DNA of 64,000 bases, from assembly GCF_003231275.1 (NCBI RefSeq), contig NZ_QKVL01000027.1, positions 1-64,000 on the forward strand, given 5' to 3'. The stretch is from Pseudomonas huaxiensis (GTDB taxonomy: Bacteria > Pseudomonadota > Gammaproteobacteria > Pseudomonadales > Pseudomonadaceae). The notes below the pieces were generated by a model. The model had not been told where the DNA came from and ran no database searches. It saw only the letters and a program-made list of their open reading frames with translations. The stretch's first letter is position 1; the number at the start of each line of letters is the position of its first letter. Positions 17,996-28,297 of this stretch are shown here, piece after piece. The translations under genes and the position numbers were made by a program.

Positions 17996-18251
17996 GCCTC
18001 ATCGCTGCATGGGTATCTACACATCTCGGGATTGTGTGAAGGTCATGAGTAGCCTGTCAGAGGATCCGTTCAGGGCCACCATGTGCTAGCCGATAGTTTT
18101 TCAGAGCTTTCAAGATCGGGCGGCGCTCGATCTTGAGAGCTCTGAAAAACTGTCGGCTAGCGGATGGTCGTCATTACCCGGTTTCCTGACTGGCGCTTCA
18201 TGGTCCTCAGGCAGTCCCGAGATATGTAGATACCCCATGCAGCGATGAGGC
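17996..18251. repeat. 256-bp long palindromic MITE-like element
   Basis: The whole segment is one imperfect inverted repeat. Outer arms of 36/37 nt (17996-18031 and 18215-18251) differ by one substitution and one inserted C. Inner arms of 33 nt (18086-18118 and 18128-18160) have two mismatches around a 9-nt loop. The 54-nt middle parts also match at about two thirds of positions. There is no coding capacity. It fills the space between the fabB terminator and the chemoreceptor stop. No clear target-site duplication was seen. Confidence 0.75.
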
Positions 18252-18257
18252 TCTCCC

Positions 18258-19883
18258 CTACACCGAAAACCTCCCCACCAACGCATTCAACTCCACCGCC
18301 AACTGCGACAACGCCTGACTCGCCTCCACCGTCTGGCTGGCCCCCGCCGAACTCTGCAATGCCAGATCACGAATATTGGTCAGGTTGCGATCCACCTCCC
18401 GCGCCACCGCCGCCTGCTGCTCGGACGCACTGGCGATCACCAGGTTGCGTTCATTGATCCGGCTGATCGCCTGGGCAATTTCCTCCAGCGCCTCTCCGGC
18501 GGCATGCGCGCCATCCAGCGTGTGGCGCGCCCGTTCGCGCGTCTGCTGCATGCCGCCCACCGCACGGTCACTGCCCTGCTGAATGCCGTCGATCATCTGT
18601 TCGATTTCCCGGGTCGATTGCTGGGTGCGATGGGCCAGCGCCCGCACCTCGTCGGCCACCACGGCGAAACCGCGCCCGGCATCGCCCGCCCGCGCAGCCT
18701 CGATCGCAGCATTGAGCGCCAGCAGATTGGTCTGCTCGGCAATCGAGCCAATCACGTCAAGCACCTTGGAAATGCCGTGCACCCGCTCCGCCAATTGCCC
18801 GACTTCATCGGCGTTGGTGCTGACACCCGCCGCCAGTTCTTCGATGGACACCACGGTCAGGCGCACCTGCTCGCGCCCCTGACGGGCGATGCGATCGGAC
18901 TCCTGCGAAGCCTGTGAAGTCGCCACGGCGTTACTGGCCACCTCCTCCACCGCCGCGGTCATCTGGTTGACCGCGGTCGCCGCCTGCTCGATTTCCTGGG
19001 TCTGCTGCTGCAGGCCGCGGGTCGCATCCTCGGTCACCGCGCTGAGTTCCTCGGAGGCCGAAGCCAATTGGTTGGATGAGTCGGAGATACGCCCGATGGT
19101 GTCACGCAGGCTTTGCTGCATGGTCTTGAGCGCCACCAGCAAGCGCGCCGGTTCATCCTTGCCGTTAATGGTGATTTGCGGGGTCAGGTCGCCGGTGGCA
19201 ACCACCTCGGCGACCTGCAGCGACTGCGCGAGCGGATGGACGATGCTGCGGGTCAGCACCAGGGCCAGCACGACGGTCAGCACCAGCGCACCGAGCAACA
19301 GGACAATCACCCAGAAGCGCGCCCCGACGTACACCGTCTGTGCCAGATCGGTAGCGAGGTTGGCGTGCTGGTTATTGAGATCGATCAGTTCATTGAGAGT
19401 CGCGGTCAGGCGGTCGGCCAACTGGTTCATCTCACCATTGACCACCTCTACCGCCGCCTCGACCCGCCCCTGGGACGCCTCGCTCATGACCTGCGCCTGC
19501 AAGACGAAGTACTGTTTCTGCAGCTCCAGGTAACGGTCGAACAGCGTGCGTTCCTCTGGCAGCACGATCAGTGCGTCGTAGGTCTTTTGCGCACTGGCCA
19601 GGTTTTCTTTGAGGGTTTCGATGCGGGAAATGTTCTGCTGCTGCGCCGTCGGGTCACGATTCACCAGTAGCCGCAGGGTCAAGGCGCGCACCCGCAGCAT
19701 GTCCTGGCTCATCTGCCCGACGTTGATCACGCTGGGCAACCAGTTGTTTTCCACCTGGTCGGACTGCTCGCGCATGCTCGCCATCTGCGACAGCGCGAAT
19801 GTCCCCAGGGCAATCACCAACAGCGCCAACAGGCCGAACCCCAAGCCGGCCCGGGGCGCTATGTTCAAGCTTCTCAGACTCAT
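18258..19883 (-). CDS. methyl-accepting chemotaxis protein
   Basis: A 541-residue chemoreceptor. N-terminal TM (about residues 10-32), periplasmic helical ligand-binding region of about 155 residues (four-helix bundle type), TM2 near residue 190-210, HAMP, then the signalling domain with the hairpin tip containing NLLALNAAIEAARAGDAGRG. Start at 19883 is chosen because AAGGA lies about 9 nt upstream; a longer frame adds 15 residues before the basic start. The ligand is not predictable. It lacks a C-terminal NWETF-type tether, as do most Pseudomonas receptors. The gene is monocistronic and convergent with fabAB. Confidence 0.93.
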   Translation of the reverse strand: MSLRSLNIAPRAGLGFGLLALLVIALGTFALSQMASMREQSDQVENNWLPSVINVGQMSQDMLRVRALTLRLLVNRDPTAQQQNISRIETLKENLASAQKTYDALIVLPEERTLFDRYLELQKQYFVLQAQVMSEASQGRVEAAVEVVNGEMNQLADRLTATLNELIDLNNQHANLATDLAQTVYVGARFWVIVLLLGALVLTVVLALVLTRSIVHPLAQSLQVAEVVATGDLTPQITINGKDEPARLLVALKTMQQSLRDTIGRISDSSNQLASASEELSAVTEDATRGLQQQTQEIEQAATAVNQMTAAVEEVASNAVATSQASQESDRIARQGREQVRLTVVSIEELAAGVSTNADEVGQLAERVHGISKVLDVIGSIAEQTNLLALNAAIEAARAGDAGRGFAVVADEVRALAHRTQQSTREIEQMIDGIQQGSDRAVGGMQQTRERARHTLDGAHAAGEALEEIAQAISRINERNLVIASASEQQAAVAREVDRNLTNIRDLALQSSAGASQTVEASQALSQLAVELNALVGRFSV

Positions 19884-20020
19884 CGAACGGTTCCTTCCGC
19901 AAGCGCTGCTCAAGTCTGCAGCCGACATGCTTAGACGGTATCGGACCGTTGGAGTTTTGCGTAAGAAGAATTGGTGATATCAAAACGCCTAATGATTGCC
20001 GGAACAGCAGCGAGCGGAAC

Positions 20021-20485
20021 TCAGCGAACAGTAAATTGCTTCTCCGCGAGCAGGCGGTCGCCCTGGAAAACCATGAAATGCCAGGTGCCCGGAACTGCTT
20101 CGTGGTGCTCGGTAAACTCATAGGCCATCACGTCCATCGCCGCGCCTGGCACCAGTTTCTGCACCACTTCGAACTTGTCGTGACGCTTGCCATCCGGGGT
20201 AACGATACCGGGGGTGAGATACAGCAGTGTCAGCGGGGTGTCCTCTGCAGTTTTGCCTTCCAGCCGGTAGCGGATGCCAAATTTGCTGCCCAATTTGGCC
20301 GGAACCTCATCTGTCGACTGGATGGTCTGGCTGTTCATGGTCAACACCCGCTCACCGGGTTGGGCATTTTGCAGCTTGGTTTCGAACACACCATATTCAA
20401 CCGGTCCCTGCACCCGCACCTCGGCGCTGGCAACGCCTGCGATGCACATCAGCCCAACCAGGGCGCTCAAACGGCTAGTCAACAT
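20021..20485 (-). CDS. DUF3859 exported protein
   Basis: A 154-residue protein with a Sec signal peptide (MLTSRL start, hydrophobic ALVGLMCIAGVASA, cleavage before EVRV). The mature part reads as an all-beta domain of the DUF3859 family (VEYGVFETKL, FGIRYRLEG, GTWHFMVFQGDRLLAEKQF). Function is unknown. Start at 20485 is supported by AGAGGA upstream; a longer frame needs TTG and lacks a signal peptide. It follows the amidohydrolase gene by about 70 bp on the same strand, so the two may be cotranscribed. Confidence 0.82.
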   Translation of the reverse strand: MLTSRLSALVGLMCIAGVASAEVRVQGPVEYGVFETKLQNAQPGERVLTMNSQTIQSTDEVPAKLGSKFGIRYRLEGKTAEDTPLTLLYLTPGIVTPDGKRHDKFEVVQKLVPGAAMDVMAYEFTEHHEAVPGTWHFMVFQGDRLLAEKQFTVR

Positions 20486-20554
20486 ACTGCGCTTCCTCTG
20501 TAGTGGATCGCGGCAGACTATGACTCGGGCATGACAGGCTGATGACAATCCCGC

Positions 20555-21559
20555 TCAGCGCGGTTTCGGCAACACCGAGAGGAAGTTGTCCCGGGCAACT
20601 TTGCGCGCGATGCCTTCGGGGAGCGCATCGAGAAACGGGTCGAAACCGTGCAATTGCTCCCCCAGGCTGCCGAAACGCCCGACCACATCGGAGCCGAGCA
20701 TGAAGCGCTCGGGAAAGCGCTCCACCAGCGCCAGCCACTGGCGGTCAGGCGTGCCCTGGTCATCCAGCAGATAAGGTTGCAGGACGCTCCAGGACAGATC
20801 GACATAAAGGTTCGGATAGGTCTCCAGCAAGCGTTCCAGGGTCGGCAGAAGAAAATCCATCCGCGTCTGGTGGCGATGGATCTCCAGGCTGCTGCCGGCA
20901 TGTGCCCAGATGAAGCGCGTGTGCGGATGATTGCGCAGCGGCTCCTCAAGCTCGGCCAGGTACAACGGATTGCGCTCGCGCTTGGAGGTGATATTGGAGT
21001 GGATCAACACCGGCATGTCCTGCTCGGCGGCCAGATGATAGATCCGCGTCATCGCCTCGTTGTTGGCCCGAGGGGTATCGCCGCTGGTCAGCGCGGTAAG
21101 GTCATCGTGCCGGGTGAACACCTCGCCGATGCCCTGCCAGAGGCCAGGGTGCAGCTCCAGCATGCGCTCGATATGGGCCACGGCATTCTTGTCCACCGGA
21201 TTGAAGCCGGACAGGAACGGGTGAAAACGCGTGCGTTGCTCAGGGCTGAGTTTTTGCAACGCCGCCGCCACGTAGATATCCGTGGCGCTGTACCAATAGG
21301 CATCGGCGTCGTCGCCCGCGTAATAGCGCGGACGCTTGGGCTCGTCTTCGTGCCATTTCTTGGCCACCGGGATACCGCTGATCATCGCCTGGTCGATTCG
21401 TGCCTTGTCCATCGCTTCCAGCAGCGCTGGCATGCCCTCGCTTTCCTGGAAGAAATCGACGTAATGCAGGTGCGCATCACTGTAGTGGTACTCGCGCGCC
21501 TCGGCCCCCGCGATCAGCAGCCCGGTCAGCACGAATCCACTCAGGTGTCTTGCGAGCAT
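20555..21559 (-). CDS. exported amidohydrolase-family protein
   Basis: A 334-residue TIM-barrel metal hydrolase of the amidohydrolase-2 type. Metal ligands fit the family: DAHLHY near the N-terminus (HxH), His in PVLIHSN, His in IWAHAGSS, and the late Asp in MLGSDVVGRF. A signal peptide precedes the barrel (LSGFVLTGLLIAGAEA), so it should act in the periplasm, unlike most relatives. The ATG at 21559 has AGGAG at 7 nt; the GTG two codons earlier would be too close to it. The substrate is unknown. It is divergent from the pirin gene. Confidence 0.82.
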   Translation of the reverse strand: MLARHLSGFVLTGLLIAGAEAREYHYSDAHLHYVDFFQESEGMPALLEAMDKARIDQAMISGIPVAKKWHEDEPKRPRYYAGDDADAYWYSATDIYVAAALQKLSPEQRTRFHPFLSGFNPVDKNAVAHIERMLELHPGLWQGIGEVFTRHDDLTALTSGDTPRANNEAMTRIYHLAAEQDMPVLIHSNITSKRERNPLYLAELEEPLRNHPHTRFIWAHAGSSLEIHRHQTRMDFLLPTLERLLETYPNLYVDLSWSVLQPYLLDDQGTPDRQWLALVERFPERFMLGSDVVGRFGSLGEQLHGFDPFLDALPEGIARKVARDNFLSVLPKPR

Positions 21560-21665
21560 TCCCACGCTCCTTTGTCATTCTTCGGACAGGGTAGACAGCA
21601 GGCATCTCCCCGGGGTTCGGCGACCGGGCTATGCTAGGCCCTTCCGTTTCGGCCTGGAGCCCCGC

Positions 21666-22526
21666 ATGACCTCGCCCCTGGTAATCCGTCCCCGCGCTGA
21701 GTCGGTGGAAGGCCAGCCCATCCTGCGCCCGCTGCCGTCGGCAAAATGCCGTAGCGTCGGCCCCTTCGTGTTCTTCGACCACATGCTGCAAACCACCTAC
21801 GCCCCGGGCCACGGCATGGATATCCGCCAGCACCCGCATATCGGCCTGTCGACCCTGACTTACCTGTTCGAAGGCGAACTGTTGCACAAAGACAGCCTCG
21901 GTTCGCATCAGCGGGTCAGGCCCGGCGAGGTGAGCTGGATGACCGCCGGCGCCGCCATCGCCCACGTCGAACGCACCCCGGCCGAGTTGCTGGAAACGGG
22001 CTCGCGCCTGCACGGGCTGCAAGTCTGGCTGGCGTCGCCGAAGTCCGCGGAACAAGGCGCTGGCCACTACAGCCATCACCCGGCCGACAGCCTGCCAACC
22101 AGTGAAGCACTGGGCGTGAAGATCCGCATGATCGCGGGCAGCGGCTTCTGCCTTGAATCGCCGGTGCCGGTGCTCTCCCCCACCCTTTACGCCGAGGTGC
22201 GGATGCAGGCGGCGACCACCCTGTGCGTGCCCACGGAGCATCAGCAGCGCGCGGTGTATGTGCTGGTCGGGGAAGTACAACTGAACGATGAGCTACTGGA
22301 GCCCGCCACGCTGGTGGTCTTGCCGGAAGGAGAGGACGCAAGCCTGTACGCCGAGGGCGAAAGTCATCTGGTGGTGTTCGGCGGCGCGCCGCTGGATGGG
22401 CCAAGGCGGATGAACTGGAATTTTGTCGCGAGTGATCCGGCGCTGATTGAGAATGCCCGGGAACAATGGGCGGCCGGGAATTGGCCGGTGGTCGAGGGGG
22501 AGACCGGGAGAATCGAGCTGCCTTGA
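21666..22526 (+). CDS. pirin family protein
   Basis: A 286-residue bicupin. The N-terminal cupin shows the metal-binding set typical of pirins: FDHM, HPHIGLSTLTYLFEG, and HxE in AIAHVER; a C-terminal cupin follows (VYVLVGEVQLND). Bacterial pirins can be quercetin dioxygenases or regulatory partners of other proteins; sequence alone does not decide. The gene is alone between a divergent amidohydrolase and a convergent dienelactone hydrolase, with a perfect hairpin just after it. Confidence 0.9.
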   Translation: MTSPLVIRPRAESVEGQPILRPLPSAKCRSVGPFVFFDHMLQTTYAPGHGMDIRQHPHIGLSTLTYLFEGELLHKDSLGSHQRVRPGEVSWMTAGAAIAHVERTPAELLETGSRLHGLQVWLASPKSAEQGAGHYSHHPADSLPTSEALGVKIRMIAGSGFCLESPVPVLSPTLYAEVRMQAATTLCVPTEHQQRAVYVLVGEVQLNDELLEPATLVVLPEGEDASLYAEGESHLVVFGGAPLDGPRRMNWNFVASDPALIENAREQWAAGNWPVVEGETGRIELP

Positions 22527-22532
22527 GCCTGC

Positions 22533-22566
22533 ATCGCTGCGGTTCGGGGCGCCGAACCGCAGCGAT
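22533..22566. terminator. perfect 15-bp hairpin between convergent genes
   Basis: ATCGCTGCGGTTCGG (22533-22547) pairs perfectly with 22552-22566 across a GGCG tetraloop, 7 bp after the pirin stop and 4 bp before the hydrolase stop. No T-run is present in either direction. Confidence 0.6.
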
Positions 22567-22570
22567 CACC

Positions 22571-23296
22571 TCAGGCCTTGAACACTTCGTCCAGCAGGTT
22601 GTGCATCGCCTGGAACGCACGCTTGGACGTGCGCGCGTCGTACTTCATCTTGCCCGGCACATTGGCTGCCGGGTCAGTGAAGGAATGCACTGCGCCGCCG
22701 TAGCTGAGCAACTGCCAGTCGACGCCGGCAGCATTCATTTCCGCCTCGAACGCCGGCAACTGCTCGCGCGGCACCAACGGATCCGACGCACCGTGCAGCA
22801 CCAGCACCGAGCCCTTGATGTTGCCGGCATCCTCGGCGTTGGGCGTATCCAGCGTGCCGTGGAACGACACGGCAGCACTCAGTGGCGCGCCGTCACGGGC
22901 CAGTTCCAGCGCGCAGCAACCGCCGAAACAGAAGCCGAACGCTGCCAGCTTGCCGGGCGTCAGCACCGCCTTCGACTGCCCAAGCAACTGAGCCAGGGCG
23001 CCCTGCATGCGTTTGCGCAACTCGGCACGGTCGCTTTTCAGCGGCATCATCGCCGCACCCGCCTCATCAGCGTTCTGCGGACGCACCGACTGACCGTAGA
23101 GGTCGGCGATCAACACCACGTAACCTTGCTCGGCCACCGCCTTGGCGATGCGCTCGGCGCCTTCGCTGATACCCATCCAGTTCGGCGCCATCACCAACCC
23201 GGGCTGCTGCAACGCGCCATGGGTGTAGACCAGACGGCTTTCATAGGCTTTGCCGGCGATGTGGTAAACCAGCGACTCGATTGTCACCTTGCTCAT
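22571..23296 (-). CDS. dienelactone hydrolase family protein
   Basis: A 241-residue alpha/beta hydrolase. The nucleophile is Cys in GFCFGGC; Asp (GASDPLVP) and His (GGAVHSFTDP) complete a DLH-type Cys-Asp-His triad. Real dienelactone hydrolases act in chlorocatechol breakdown, but no such genes are near, so the substrate is unknown. AAGGAGG precedes the ATG. It lies downstream of htpG on the same strand but is separated from it by a large palindrome that should terminate transcription. Confidence 0.88.
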   Translation of the reverse strand: MSKVTIESLVYHIAGKAYESRLVYTHGALQQPGLVMAPNWMGISEGAERIAKAVAEQGYVVLIADLYGQSVRPQNADEAGAAMMPLKSDRAELRKRMQGALAQLLGQSKAVLTPGKLAAFGFCFGGCCALELARDGAPLSAAVSFHGTLDTPNAEDAGNIKGSVLVLHGASDPLVPREQLPAFEAEMNAAGVDWQLLSYGGAVHSFTDPAANVPGKMKYDARTSKRAFQAMHNLLDEVFKA

Positions 23297-23315
23297 TCAA
23301 TCCTCCTTGCATGAA

Positions 23316-23461
23316 AAAAGCCCGCCGAAGCGTAATGCCAGTCAGTTAAGCCTGTTGACACCCATCGCGAGCAAGCTCGCTCCTACAATGTAGGAGCGAG
23401 CTTGCTCGCGATGGGCTGCATAAAACGCTAACTGACTGACATTACGCCGAAGCGGGCTTTT
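23316..23461. repeat. REPIN-type palindrome with extended outer arms
   Basis: The core is two REP-like halves (GCGAGCAAGCTCGCTCC type) in inverted order: 23361-23387 and 23389-23415 form a perfect 27-bp palindrome around one base. Around it an outer inverted repeat (23316-23351 and 23427-23461, about 35 nt, a few mismatches) contains AACTGACTG...ATTACG. On the minus strand the outer arm ends in a T-run, so the whole acts as a terminator between htpG and the hydrolase gene. Confidence 0.85.
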
Positions 23462-23472
23462 CCAACACTAGA

Positions 23473-25377
<1,905 letters not shown>

Positions 25378-25486
25378 GGTCTTCAAAACTCCGATCTGAT
25401 GGCATTGGTCACGCTGGCTGGCGGGCCCGTAAGCACTCGCCCGGCCTTGCGTGGCGGGATGAACAGCAGATGGGGGACGTCCCCGG

Positions 25487-25948
25487 CTATTTCAAGGGCG
25501 CGGTCAGCTCTTTGATCTTGAAGTGCGCGCGAGCAGTGGCGATCGGCTCGCCTGGATCGGTCTGCCAGGCGGTAATCGCCACGTTGGTGACCCGCCGCCC
25601 TTGGCGCCACAACTGGCAGCGCGCATAGGTGTCGCGAAAATGTCCGGCACGCAGGTAGTCGATGGAAAAGTCGATGATCTTCGGAACGCTCGCACTCTCG
25701 CTGAAGATCAGCAGATAGAGCGCCGCCGACAACTCCATGAAGCCGGCGATCACGCCGCCGTGGATCGCCGGCAGCAAGGGGTTGCCGATGTTGTCCGGAT
25801 TGGCCGGCAGGCGGAACAGCAGGTCATCGCCGTCACGGCTGCATTCGATACCGATCAGCCCGGCATAAGGAATGAATTGCAGCAGTTGCGAGTAATCGCC
25901 CCGGGCATGGGCTTCGCGCAGTTGAGCGTGGATATCAGCCGGGATCAT
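25487..25948 (-). CDS. hotdog thioesterase, PaaI-like (second of a pair)
   Basis: A 153-residue single-hotdog protein. The PaaI/YdiI-type motif is visible as LLPAIHGGVIAGFMELSAA, with the Gly-Gly and the acidic residue on the long helix, and DFSIDYLRAG in the sheet. It probably hydrolyses an acyl-CoA thioester; the substrate is unknown. The ATG at 25948 has GGAGG at good distance and overlaps the upstream gene stop (ATGA), so the two thioesterases are translationally coupled and may form a heteromer. Confidence 0.85.
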   Translation of the reverse strand: MIPADIHAQLREAHARGDYSQLLQFIPYAGLIGIECSRDGDDLLFRLPANPDNIGNPLLPAIHGGVIAGFMELSAALYLLIFSESASVPKIIDFSIDYLRAGHFRDTYARCQLWRQGRRVTNVAITAWQTDPGEPIATARAHFKIKELTAPLK

Positions 25949-26421
25949 TGTGCGCCCTCCTTCAACTGGCGGGAGAAACCCAGGCCGCCTTTGATGTCCT
26001 TGCCCAGGCGCATGTAAGTACCGACGACTTCGGCGATCGGCTGTGCAGGATCGCCCTGGTAGGCGGTGCCGCGAATGAAGATCACATCGCGACTGACCCG
26101 ATAGCAATGGGCATGGCCGTACACATCCTGATCGGCGACACCCGGGCTCATGTAATCGATACGCAGGTCAAGGGTTGGGCACACCTCGAATTCAGGCAGG
26201 GCGCACAGCGTGGCCATCCCGAGCGCGGTGTCCATCAGCGTGGTGATGGCGCCGCCGTGGATCGACCCGGTCTGCGGGTTGCCAACAATAGAGGGTGAAT
26301 AAGGCAGCAGCAGCGTGATGCCCGTTTCGTCCGCGGCTTGAACTTGCATGTTCAGTACCTGGCAGTGGCGCAAGGCGGAAAGGAAGCGCCTGGCACGCCC
26401 CATCAACGGCGTTTCATTCAT
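25945..26421 (-). CDS. hotdog thioesterase, PaaI-like (first of a pair)
   Basis: A 158-residue single-hotdog protein with the PaaI signature NPQTGSIHGGAITTLMDTALGMA (core HGGAITTLMDTA, Asp as likely general base) and LDLRIDYMSPG. It is a probable acyl-CoA thioesterase. It shares fold and motif layout with the adjacent gene, so the pair looks like an old tandem duplication. The start codon lies about 160 bp from the divergent lipoprotein gene. Confidence 0.87.
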   Translation of the reverse strand: MNETPLMGRARRFLSALRHCQVLNMQVQAADETGITLLLPYSPSIVGNPQTGSIHGGAITTLMDTALGMATLCALPEFEVCPTLDLRIDYMSPGVADQDVYGHAHCYRVSRDVIFIRGTAYQGDPAQPIAEVVGTYMRLGKDIKGGLGFSRQLKEGAQ

Positions 26422-26578
26422 TTCTGGTTATTCCTCGACCCTTGTGCGGACCTGCATAAGACCAGCAAAAAGTCTATATGGATCCGTAACTTATATATGT
26501 GTATGGTGCGCGGAACTTAAACCGGCAGAGACAACTCGAATGGTTTAAGTAAAGTTATTCCACAAGGAGAAACACCCC

Positions 26579-26875
26579 ATGCGTAAACCTTTTGCTTATG
26601 CCGTTATGCTCGCCGCTGCTCTGGGCCTCGCCGCTTGCGATAAAGCCAGCGAGAACAAGGCTCAAGACGCCCAACAACATGCCGAGCAAGCCCAGCAGAA
26701 GATGGACGAAGCTCAGGATAAAGTGAACGAGGCCGCCAAAGAAAACGCCGAAGCCGCCAAAGACAGTGCCGAAGCGCAACAGAAAGCTGCTGAAGAAGCC
26801 GCTCCAGCCGCTCCGGCTCCAGCCCCAGAAGCCGCGCCTGCTGCACCAGCTGCTCCTGCAGAACCTGCCAAGTAA
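26579..26875 (+). CDS. Ala-rich coiled-coil lipoprotein
   Basis: A 98-residue lipoprotein: signal peptide with lipobox LAAC (Cys20) followed by a highly charged helix rich in A, E, K and Q (residues 22-75, heptad-like) and an Ala/Pro-rich tail. Composition suggests an extended coiled coil plus flexible end, somewhat like Lpp-type or OprI-like envelope spacers, but it is not OprI. AAGGAG precedes the ATG. Transcription ends at a strong terminator at 26892. Confidence 0.82.
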   Translation: MRKPFAYAVMLAAALGLAACDKASENKAQDAQQHAEQAQQKMDEAQDKVNEAAKENAEAAKDSAEAQQKAAEEAAPAAPAPAPEAAPAAPAAPAEPAK

Positions 26876-26891
26876 GCGTTCTTGCTGGAAT

Positions 26892-26922
26892 AAAAAAACC
26901 CGACTCAGGTCGGGTTTTTTTA
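26892..26922. terminator. bidirectional intrinsic terminator
   Basis: AAAAAAACCCGAC and GTCGGGTTTTTTT form an A/T-flanked stem with a short loop. It serves the lipoprotein gene (+) and the convergent MAPEG gene, whose stop is at 26924. Confidence 0.9.
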
Positions 26923-26923
26923 T

Positions 26924-27325
26924 TCATATCAAAAGCTGTCTGAACGTCGGGCTCAACATCAACAAGAGTGAACAAATCAGGCCAACACTCCAGACCAGCG
27001 AGCGTTGCCAGGCAAAGTCATACCAGTACAGCGGCAAATAGATAATCCGCGCCAGAACAAAGATGATCGCCAGTGCATCGATCAGAAAACCCTGGGTCTG
27101 CGTGGTATGCGCCATCAGCACACCCACCGCAAACAGCATGAACGCCTCGAAACTGTTCTGGTGCGACGCTACGGCCCGGGCACCGAGGCCAGTCAAGCGG
27201 GCCTGCTGCTCCCGCGGCAGATGGTTGTCATAGCCGCCCTGCTCTTTCATGGCCCGGCTCACCGGGATTCGCGCGACGAAAATCAGCACGGCACTGATCA
27301 ATACACACCAGAACGGAATACTCAC
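26924..27325 (-). CDS. MAPEG family membrane protein
   Basis: A 133-residue protein with about four hydrophobic helices, matching bacterial MAPEG proteins (YDNHLPREQQARLTGLGARA, then HQNSFEAF with the conserved N/E cluster, and ARIIYLPLYW). Eukaryotic relatives are glutathione-dependent; bacterial function is unproven. The start is a GTG at 27325 with GGAGG at 7 nt. It overlaps the DUF599 stop by 4 nt (GTGA), so the two are coupled. An ATG further upstream would run deep into the DUF599 gene. Confidence 0.83.
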   Translation of the reverse strand: MSIPFWCVLISAVLIFVARIPVSRAMKEQGGYDNHLPREQQARLTGLGARAVASHQNSFEAFMLFAVGVLMAHTTQTQGFLIDALAIIFVLARIIYLPLYWYDFAWQRSLVWSVGLICSLLLMLSPTFRQLLI

Positions 27326-28062
27326 GGAAGCGCCTCCTTGCCAGGTTCGGACGATGATACGTCTGTAGGGGTATAGACCATCACGTCGAGCACGTCGGAA
27401 TGAAACTCCCGGCGGTAGAGCACCAGCACCACGCCCGCACTCATCACCATGAACATCCACGGGCTGATGAACCAGCTGAGCATGGTCATTCCGAAGTAAT
27501 AGGAACGCAGACCGAAGTTGAATTGGTTCGCCGCCATCGAAATGACCCGGGCGCCCCGCGAAGCGAAGGCCTTGCGCTCCATCTCGCTGACCTGGCGCTC
27601 ACCGATCATGGGCGCCGAGCCCACCAGCACTGCCGCGAAGTTGTACTGGCGCATGCACCAACTGAAGGTGAAAAAGGCGTAGACGAAGACCATGGCCAGG
27701 CACAGCAGCTTGATCTCGGACATGCTCTGGGACGCCTGCTGCACCAATGGCAGGTCGGCCAGCAACGACAGCGCCCGATCCGAAGAACCGAGCACGGTGA
27801 GAATACCGGCGAGAATGATCAGGGTGCTGGAGGCGAAGAACGAGGCGTTGCGCTCAAGGTTGCCGATCACGCTGGCGTCGGCGATCCGGTTGTCACGCAG
27901 CAGCATGCGGCGCATCCAGTCTTCACGGTACAGGTGCATCACGCTGGCCAGGCACGCGGTGTCGCGGCCCTTCCAGGTGGCGTAACGGGTGTAACCGCCC
28001 CAGCAGGCGATGAACCAGACGGCAGCCAGAAGATTGATCAGATTGCTTTGAATGAAGCTCAT
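27322..28062 (-). CDS. DUF599 membrane protein
   Basis: A 246-residue integral membrane protein with about four TM segments (near residues 5-25, 85-105, 125-150, 200-220). Family features include AACWGGYTRYA-like text near the first helix, WMRRM and GERQVSEMERKA. The ATG at 28062 is preferred because GGGA is 8 nt upstream; two residues earlier is the alternative. The function of DUF599 proteins is unknown. It is cotranscribed with the MAPEG gene. Confidence 0.82.
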   Translation of the reverse strand: MSFIQSNLINLLAAVWFIACWGGYTRYATWKGRDTACLASVMHLYREDWMRRMLLRDNRIADASVIGNLERNASFFASSTLIILAGILTVLGSSDRALSLLADLPLVQQASQSMSEIKLLCLAMVFVYAFFTFSWCMRQYNFAAVLVGSAPMIGERQVSEMERKAFASRGARVISMAANQFNFGLRSYYFGMTMLSWFISPWMFMVMSAGVVLVLYRREFHSDVLDVMVYTPTDVSSSEPGKEALP

Positions 28063-28149
28063 GGACATTCCCGGAAGAAGTTGGCCTGCACAGTAAAGTG
28101 CAGCGACCGGGTTTCGACGCCAACCAACAAAAAAAGACACTAAAAAGCA

Positions 28150-28177
28150 GCTTCGAGCCTATAGCTGCAAGCGACAA
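28150..28177. repeat. heptamer array GCNNCAA (short)
   Basis: Four consecutive 7-mers (GCTTCGA, GCCTATA, GCTGCAA, GCGACAA) fit a loose GCNNCAA pattern, like the arrays at 29851-29959 and 33695-33722. They lie in the gap between the DUF599 gene and brnQ. Confidence 0.4.
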
Positions 28178-28203
28178 GAAGAGGCTTGCCCTGCAGAAAG
28201 CAA

Positions 28204-28236
28204 AAGCCCCGCTTCCTGGGTAGGAAACGGGGCTCT
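28204..28236 (-). terminator. intrinsic terminator of brnQ
   Basis: On the minus strand AGCCCCGTTTCCT pairs with AGGAAGCGGGGCT around a 4-nt loop and is followed by TTTTG. It lies about 60 bp after the brnQ stop. Confidence 0.85.
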
Positions 28237-28297
28237 TGGAAGCGCCTGGGTCGGGTATCAATGGCTTGTGGCCTTACCCTGCCCTTTGGCTATTCAG

